Of a stretch of DNA of 64,000 nucleotides, positions 57,384 through 64,000 are shown one piece after another. The DNA is taken from the NCBI GenBank assembly GCA_963965975.1, contig OZ014420.1:5606001-5670000 (forward strand). The letters are read 5' to 3'. The stretch's first letter is position 1, and every line of letters begins with the position of its first letter. Origin of the DNA: Xestospongia bergquistia. Taxonomy: Eukaryota > Porifera > Demospongiae > Haplosclerida > Petrosiidae. The notes below the pieces were generated by a model that was not told the DNA's origin, searched no databases, and saw nothing but the letters and a program-made list of their open reading frames with translations. The translations under genes were made by a program, and so were the position numbers.

Positions 57384-58494
57384 ATGACTTCAAGTAGTCC
57401 CATTCCTCTTTACCTTTCAATTTTCTTTTCTTTTTTCTGTCTCACTATTGGTGTCGAGTATTATGTCTCATCTTTTGATGGTGTGGTTTGTCCTAGTGAC
57501 AATATACCTTGTCACAATGTCTCTTATTATGTTAGCAATGCTGAATTCTACTTCAATGATGATACAATCTTCTACTTTCTAGAGGGAATTCATTCATTAG
57601 AACAACAAGGATTAGTCATGATTAACGAAGTTAGTAACCTCACTCTACATGGACTAGGTAGCATAAAGCAGGGATTCCATGAGACAGTGAGAGAGTCTAC
57701 AGTTCAAGTCATATGTACTAATAATGTGTCAAGTGGGTTTGCCTTTGATACTGGAGCAGATATAACTATAACTGGCATTACATTTATTAACTGTGGAGGT
57801 GTGGGAAATTCTACTGGATTTTCTACAACAACATTTGCCACACTAAGTTTCAATTTTGTTAAAAATGTGATCCTGGAACAAGTCTCAATATTGAATGGAA
57901 CTGGTTTGGGTGTACTCCTCAGAAACTCTTACCATGTTTTAATTCAAGATAGTTCTTTTTCTCATAATGAAATCCCTTTGTGTAAAGAGGTACTATGTCC
58001 AGGTGGTAATCTTCATATTATTATGTTTAAACAACATACCTTTGATGATGAAAACATTACAAACATAAGCATCGAGATTGTAAGAAGCAACTTTTCTTTT
58101 GGTTATGCTACGGACTTTGGCGTTAGCGGAGGAATATCTCTTAAGATTATGATCAGTGACACTGAAGTCAATCTTAACGTACTGATGAATGACATCATCC
58201 TTTATGGCAACAGTTAAATAGTGATGACGACTCTCTATTTGGTGCAGTCCTTCTACAAAACTTCAACATCACTATAGAAGACTTGGTCATTATTGATAAC
58301 CAAGCAACTGGTTTAGTCAGTTTGTCGTCAACATTAACATTTACAGGAGTAGACAACATCTTTAGAAATAATTCTGGAACAAATGGAGGTGGATTAGCTT
58401 TATACGAGTCATCATTTCTTATACTTCAAGCTCCTTTGTACATTGATTTCTTGAATATTCAACACTGCTAAAAACAAAGGTGGTGGAATCTTTG
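57384..58494 (+). pseudogene. Broken copy of the beta-helix ectodomain
   Basis: Starts as a close paralogue of 53004-56705: signal peptide, GVEYYVSSFDGVVCPSDNIP (paralogue LEYYISASNRTSCPNDVDRP), TIFYFLEGIH, LHGLGSIKQGFHETV (paralogue LQGKGHIEQGFHETV). The frame stops after DIILYGNS at 58215-58217; the homologous reading continues in another frame (DDDSLFGAVLLQNFNITIED, NNSGTNGGGLALYESS) and shifts again near 58465 (NTAKNKGGGIF). The Cys-rich and TM parts are absent. Either a decaying duplicate or the 5' half of a chimera with the next feature. Confidence 0.7.
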
Positions 58495-58509
58495 TAAGTC
58501 AAGTTACTA

Positions 58510-58605
58510 TGCGTATAGATGGATAAATGGATGGACAGATGGATGAACGGATGGATGGATGAATAAATAAATGAATGGTTGGATAGATAGATTAATGGAT
58601 ACACA
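58510..58605. repeat. (ATGG)n microsatellite
   Basis: GGATGGATGAATAAATAAATG-type run between the two pseudogene segments. Confidence 0.9.
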
Positions 58606-59733
58606 ATTCATAGAGCAGATCATAATTAATTTTTTTCTTTTTTAGTAAACAATATGACTCTATCCTCATTAAAAATTACAAATTCAGGTGATAGTGGTAT
58701 AGCTGTCACTGGCTATAATAATACTTTGGACAATTTGTCTATTAGTAATATGGGATGTGGAGGGGTACATCTCTCAGGAAGAGAACAGGTTAATAAAACC
58801 TTACACTAACTAGATAATTAATATAATAAGTCATGACTTCAGTTTTAAAGATGAAGCTGATAAAATTACAGTCAGCTGATTGATGAAATCATTTGATGAC
58901 ATGAATATAACTATTATAGTATATGACTGACTGGAGATAACTTTTTCTTGAAGTTTGATATGCACTGAATCTTAAGTAATATTTTGTCTATTACATGATA
59001 AAGAGAGGTCTGGTACAATTTTTACTAATTTATCAATCCTTACTTGACACATCCTTAATTTGTAGAAACCTTAACTATCACAGTATATAATAACTTATGT
59101 CTTTGATGAATTAGTACCAGATGTCTTTTCATAATGTAACAGATGTAATATTACTTAGGTTAATTCATATTTCAGGTCTCTTCTAGTCATTTACTATCAT
59201 AATTATAATCATATATATATCATCAAATGATTTGGTCAATCATTTGACTAAAATACTATTGGATTGATATTTAGCCTTCATTACATACAATTGAAGTCAT
59301 GGCTAACTAGTTAATTAGGGATTAAATGAAGGGGTTTGCCTATAAATTTTGCTATTATTGTCATTGTATTAATTATTGACAATTTTTGATTATGTTTCTG
59401 TACAGAAAACTTTCGCGCGTGGTAACAATGTTCTACAAAATTCTCTTATAACAAAATGGTCCAATTGGAAGAGGACCTATACCCCTGGATTGTCATAGGG
59501 AGGAGTAGGGAACACATATCATCACAATGTAATACTTGATGGACCTCATGCTGGCATTCTAGGAGGAGGTGAGTCCAACATAGACCTTGTAGTCACGAAC
59601 TCAGAAAACAGAATGAAAGTAGAACAACTGTCATGAAGTGTCCAATTGGACTGTGGAAACTGTCCTTAGTAGCTAGCCTCAATAATATAATGGTTGAATA
59701 ATACACTGTAACAATAGTAAATGCACTAGTGTA

Positions 59734-59810
59734 GCAAGCTAGTTAGCCCCTCCTCCTTTTGACAGTCAGCCCTCAGATTGTCAAAATTAAAGGAGGAGGG
59801 GCTAGTTTGC
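59734..59810. repeat. Imperfect hairpin element
   Basis: Left arm GCAAGCTAGTTAGCCCCTCC.. and right arm ..GGAGGAGGGGCTAGTTTGC are inverted copies with small indels. The core AGCCCCTCC resembles the hairpin at 52956-52987. It lies in an intron of the decayed beta-helix gene. Confidence 0.75.
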
Positions 59811-60354
59811 TGTCACAATATTATTTATACACAGGTAATGATTGTTTATTTGAGGGAAATAGAATATCCAAATTGTGTTACGAGACATCAGACAGTGGTG
59901 GATTTTATACTGGTAGAAGTTGGATAGATCGAGGCAATATTATCATGGGCAATATATTCAGTGATATTTACAATACTGAAACAACCCATTTGGAATCTCC
60001 CTCAGTACAAGCCATTTATTTGGACGACCAAGTGAGGTTATAATCTTAGAAATAGTCACTTAACCTTTTTCCTCTCTAGATGAGTGGTTACACAATTGTT
60101 AACAACACATTTAATAATTGTCACTGTGTTGTTTGGTGAAGGTAGAAGGAATATTGCTACGAGTAACTTGTTTCATAACTGCTCTCTCAATGTACATATT
60201 GACGATAGAAGATTGACATGGCAGAAAGAAGACTGTAGTCCAGTTAGTAGTGTCATTATGATTAGTACACAATATAAAAATTATTATGTAAATCTCTTTT
60301 ATAGGGAACTGTCATTAATCATACATAATTTGTAAATGGACCCATGTTTTAATG

Positions 60355-60465
60355 AAATAGATAAATATTTTACTAAATAGATATATGTTTTACTAAATAG
60401 ATACATGTTTTACTAAATGGATACATATTTATTAAATGGATATATGTTTTACTAAATGGATACAC
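60355..60465. repeat. ~20-bp tandem repeat
   Basis: TTTACTAAATAGATACATG and variants, about six copies, AT-rich. Confidence 0.8.
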
Positions 60466-61814
60466 GTGTACAGTTCTATTTTATGTTATATAGGGTGGTA
60501 TATTTGAGCAGCACCTCAAATCAGTCAATTGGCAGAGTCCACCGTGGTCTATACATTATCCAGAGATGAAAAATATCATGGAGGATCATCCTTGTGTACC
60601 TGTATATAATAAAGTTACTAACAATTCCTAGTGTCAGGGAAAGTTTATCTATGCCTCTGATGAAGACATTAAAAAGTGGATGGACACTGTTGAAAACAAT
60701 ATAAATATTTGCTAAGTTAAATAAAGTTTTTTGTATTAACTGTTACGTAAATACTACTAGTCTTAGGTTGACCCTCTATAATTAGCTAATTATGGCTATG
60801 ACAAGGTAAGTTGACAACCATTGGGTGGAGAAAGTTATCCAAATATACTTGTCTGAAGAACTAAAGGAGCTGTTATAAATTTAGATGGAAGGAATGTGAT
60901 GAAGAAGTGTGTTTAGATAAGGACTTTTATTTTTAAGCCCCTATGAAATTAAATATAGTATTATTATGATTAGTAGTGTTGTTCTAGTTTGCTAGAAAGC
61001 CTCCAGAGAACCATTACTAACGAACACACATTGGTTTGGCGGGAAAATATCATCAGCACGCACCTAGCAAGGAACAGCAAACGCGTGACCTACCATTATG
61101 GCGGGAAAATAATATCATCAGCACACACCTCACAAGAGCAGCAAAATACTGATAGATTTATAATTAATTAATTATTAAAAATAGATTTTGCTAAAAAAGT
61201 ATCTTTTTTTGTAAAACAACAATAAGATGGATGATAATACAATAGTTATTTTTTTAAACTAATAGTTAAGATAAAAAAATTAATTCTAAACTAATTCTCA
61301 GTTTTCATGAAAGAAGTTAAAAATTATATTAAATAATCTAGAATTTTTAGAACTTCAAACTTTGTGATTATTAATTTAAAAATATTCTAAACCAAAGTTA
61401 AGATAATTGACTTTTGTAATAAAAAATGTTTTTGAAGAAAGAAAAACATTTTCTTAGAAAAAGATACAAAATTATAATTAAAAAAGAAAAACAAAAAAAC
61501 TTGAAGTAAGACAGTCTCAGTAGTTGAAAAGTCTCCAAAAGTCCAGTCAGTCCACAAGTAGAGAACATAGAGGGAGAAAAAGAAAGTCATTTGTAACAAC
61601 TGGATTGTTAAAGAAAGGATGAGAGATGGATGGATGGAGAGATAGCTCACCTTCTTCAACAGAGCTGCTCCTGCAGGGAAAGAAAAAGAGTAGTCATAAC
61701 TGAACTGGTAGTGACAATGAATGGATAGAGAGTGAAGAGAGACAGAGGAAGTGAAAAAGGACCACCAACACACACACGTACACAGCACACACACACGCAC
61801 CCTAGAAGATCAGA

Positions 61815-61888
61815 GCTCTCCCCCGCCACCTGGCGGCCTAGGATATTTTTTAAAAATTTTTTTAGGCCGCCAGGCGGCAGGGGAGAGA
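61815..61888. repeat. GC-rich inverted repeat
   Basis: Arms CTCTCCCCCGCCACCTGGCG.. and ..CGCCAGGCGGCAGGGGAGAG form a 24-bp stem with two mismatches around an AT-only loop of about 25 nt, in otherwise AT-rich DNA. Confidence 0.85.
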
Positions 61889-62038
61889 TGATTAATAGAG
61901 TTTGTATGAGTGTGTGTATAGTGTATGGACTGGATAGCCCAAAATAAAAAAAATAAAATTAAAAGAAGAGGAAAGAAGGCTTGAAGGAAGACAGGAAAGA
62001 GTCCAATGACACGGAGAGCGACTCATCTTTTCATCTAG

Positions 62039-62187
62039 AGAACATCGGAGAATCCAAGAACAGTCAAGAACATCAGAGAAGAACAGTCAAGAGCATCAAA
62101 GAAGAACAGTCAAGAACATCAGAGAAGAACAGTCAAGAGCATCAGAGAAGAACAGTCAAGAACATCAGAGAAGAACAGTCAAGAACA
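62039..62187. repeat. 23-bp tandem repeat, about six copies
   Basis: Unit AGAGAAGAACAGTCAAGAAC plus ATC; copies alternate AAC and AGC at one site. Confidence 0.9.
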
Positions 62188-63420
62188 CAGTAAGAACTTC
62201 CAAGTTGAGTCGTGTAGAAACGAAGAGATCTAGAGATTAGAAGTCAATCTTTATTAGTAAAGTGATTTTACAAAATTAAAAACTAAAAATAAATAAATAA
62301 AAAGTTAAGAATAAAAAAGAAAAGAAACAGATAAGGATGACAAAAAATGAAAAGAAAAGATGATCCAGCGACGAGAAGGGCGAGTCGATCCAACGAAGTA
62401 CGAGATGATCCAACGATGACGTGATCCTAGAGAACATAGAGGGAGAAAGAAAGAGGACTTGTAACAACTGAAAAATCGACGAGAGATGATGGATGGAGAA
62501 ATAACTCACCTAATAATATAAGCTTGCAAAATGGAGAACTTTTATTATCATCAAGAAATCCTGTCATGCTTCAATTTGAAAACCAGTCACAAAAAACGTG
62601 TGACAAATTTGGCGGGAAATACCACGCGCGTGATCAACATTAATTGATTTTTAATTGATCTGATTAACAACTAATTAAAAAAGTCATAAATATATAAAAT
62701 ATATTACAGTATTTTAAATATTCTACAGATTGTTACTGAAAAGAAATATAGTTGTAATGGAATGTTTATATGATATAATTAAAGTACAATATTTCTAAGG
62801 AAGGAAACTATTTATTGTCATAACCATTACAACTTGTTGTTGTAAACAATGTAAAAGCATAAAAAATAATAAACATTGCTAAAATGAATTTGCTTTAACT
62901 TGGAATTTTAAACTTAGAACTTTTTTAGAAAATGTTGTTATTTAGTTGTATATGTGTGCGTGAATGTTAATTATTTTACTCCTTCAATTATCCTTTAATT
63001 ATAAATGTATTTAATATAATATTATATTGTCATAATAAAATAAAAATAATTTATATTTTTAAGTGTCTAGGTAGCTTGCAAAGAAACACCATACTTTAAT
63101 GTGAAATGATGAATCCTGGTCTCAGCTCCAGACTAGAAATACACTTCATTTTGTAGCTCGTTAGCCTAAGAAATAAGCAGTACATAAATAGCTCCCATGA
63201 CGGACTCATCTGACACTGGTGGTCATTATAATTTTATTAGAGGTCAGACTGAGTTATGTGGTTGTTATATTATAATAAACATGTGGACTGTTTTAGTGTC
63301 TCTCTTTTAATTTTAATATAGTTTTTAGGTACTGGTAAATTATTTCAATAATACATTTCTCAGTTTATTTATACATTTCATTAATTAATTTAGATCATTT
63401 TCATAATCCTTCATGAAAAA

Positions 63421-63991
63421 CTAACTGTCACTACTATCTGGACTCTCTGGAAAGCCTATTTTCCACAGTGAGGGATCAGATTCAGGTGGTTATACAAATG
63501 TTTATGCCAACAAGCTTTCAATAAATGCTCTTGTTCATTTTTGTATATACCATGACCTCCTTGAAACCACTTGACAGAGAGAGAAAGAGAACAAAATGCT
63601 TACACATGCAAAACTAATTCTACAAGATGAGCCTAGTAAGATATAGAAGTAGCTATACAACAATATAATGACTTGTGGTCAGTATATTTTGATACTAATG
63701 ATAGTGACTGTACATATATACAGACCATATCTTTAAAGTTTCTATGTATGACATTTTAAAAATTAAATCATGTTTACTTTGACTTTTTAGTCGGTTCATT
63801 ATGTTTTAATACACAAATTTATATGTGACCTTATGATAATACACAAATTTATATGTGTCCTTATGATAATACACAAATTTATATGTGACCTTATGATAAT
63901 ACTTACTTATTTACTTACTTTAGTACAGTCTGGACAAGCTGTTCCTGGCAATTTTGCTCTTTTATCTTTCCTTCTAATTGATACCACACAA
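63421..63991 (-). CDS. RBBP8: CtIP/RBBP8/Sae2 C-terminal exons, possibly frameshifted
   Basis: Last two exons of a minus-strand gene that continues beyond the right edge: 63919-63991 and about 63421-63573. Seen: VVSIRRKDKRAKLPGTACPD CTK (human CtIP VEVVRKKAERRKLPGHTCKECE), then WFQGGHGIYKNEQEHLLKAC WHKH, then PPESDPSLWKIGFPESPDSS DS and stop (human PPNTPENFWEVGFPST). Known: this domain activates MRE11 nuclease for DNA-end resection. Odd: the WHKHLY block and the PPESDP block are in different frames, one base short between them (near 63500), so either a sequence error or a broken gene. The phase of the intron between the two exons is consistent (0). Confidence 0.7.
63808..63899. repeat. 30-bp tandem repeat, three copies
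   Basis: AATACACAAATTTATATGTG plus ACCTTATGAT, three head-to-tail copies with one substitution, in the intron between the two CtIP exons. Confidence 0.95.
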
Positions 63992-64000
63992 CTATATGTA

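Larger units (their letters stand above)
58646..60718 (+). pseudogene. Decayed right-handed beta-helix enzyme (GH141-like)
   Basis: Exon-like blocks: 58646-58788, 59405-59568, 59836-60031, 60080-60255, about 60494-60718. Seen: DSGIAVTGYNNTLDNLSISN and CGGVHLSGREQ, KTFARGNNVLQNSLITKWSN, VGNTYHHNVILDGPHAGILG, GNDCLFEGNRISKLCYETSD then SGGFYTGRSWIDRGNIIMGN, QAIYLDDQMSGYTIVNNTFN, LFGEGRRNIATSNLF, VNWQSPPWSIHYPEM. This block order is that of bacterial secreted beta-helix proteins around glycoside hydrolase family 141. Breaks: in-frame TAG near 59497, a 1-nt frameshift near 60118, and in-frame TAG at 60630-60632 followed by readable sequence to about 60715. Splice-site-like borders are kept, so it had introns. 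The N-terminal part is missing. Family assignment is from memory of the motif pattern. Confidence 0.6.
60719..63420. other. Gene-poor, repeat-rich stretch
   Basis: No supported coding region. Contains a ~45-bp direct repeat with GGCGGGAAAATA..ATCATCAGCAC..CACCT (about 61038-61082 and 61099-61143), an imperfect direct repeat GAGAACATAGAGGGAGAAA ..TTGTAACAACTG..GAGATGATGGATGGAGA (about 61560-61652 and 62430-62510), a GC-rich inverted repeat (61815-61888), a 23-bp tandem repeat (62039-62187), and long A/T runs. Open frames here are products of these repeats. Confidence 0.6.

Noticed and set aside
61981..62193. SQEHQRRT-type ORF
   Set aside because: Translation of the 23-bp tandem repeat; periodicity is from the DNA repeat, not protein selection.
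61560..62510. Possible LTR pair from the imperfect direct repeat
   Set aside because: No TG..CA ends, no primer-binding site or polyprotein between copies.

Overview
This is eukaryotic, AT-rich, gene-dense nuclear DNA. Most genes are cut into many small exons by introns of about 40-150 bp with GT..AG borders, intergenic gaps are often only 100-900 bp, and the gene set is animal (Homer, STRAD, class II DYRK, CREB3-type bZIP, nucleobindin, HAP40, CtIP). Intron density, compactness and an expanded family of beta-helix/multi-TM surface proteins suggest a sponge, probably a demosponge like Amphimedon. The organism is an inference. Gene models below were built by hand from splice sites and reading phase, so exon borders are approximate unless stated.

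Left third (1-22.8 kb), mostly conserved housekeeping and signalling genes: STRAD pseudokinase (minus, runs off the left edge), nucleobindin (minus), NAD kinase (plus, head-to-head with nucleobindin over a 168-bp promoter), a long kinesin whose exons continue in phase into a DEP domain and a run of ankyrin repeats (minus), Homer (minus), a CREB3-type membrane bZIP factor (plus, head-to-head with Homer) and an unrecognised coiled-coil gene (plus).

Middle (22.8-38.5 kb): a plus-strand intronless multi-TM gene, sphingosine-1-phosphate lyase (minus), and a ~9.5-kb, ~19-exon minus-strand gene for a secreted-type beta-helix ectodomain joined to a Cys-rich motif and many TM segments. The latter carries a 496-bp non-autonomous hAT insertion with intact TIRs and an 8-bp target duplication, long (CT)n tracts and a 58-bp minisatellite in its introns.

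Right part (38.5-64 kb): a class II DYRK kinase (minus, ~10 kb), HAP40/F8A (plus), two small single-TM proteins (minus), a second intact beta-helix/multi-TM gene (plus, intronless, ~1,230 aa), a broken copy of its 5' half, then a decayed gene for a bacterial-like right-handed beta-helix enzyme (GH141-like), a repeat-rich gene-poor stretch (60.7-63.4 kb), and the C-terminal exons of a CtIP/Sae2 homologue (minus, runs off the right edge).

The feature least explained by known biology is the beta-helix + LCGxC + multi-TM family: two full-length members, one member without the helix and one pseudogene lie within 35 kb, with very different intron content. The kinesin-DEP-ankyrin gene is a second candidate for an undescribed architecture.
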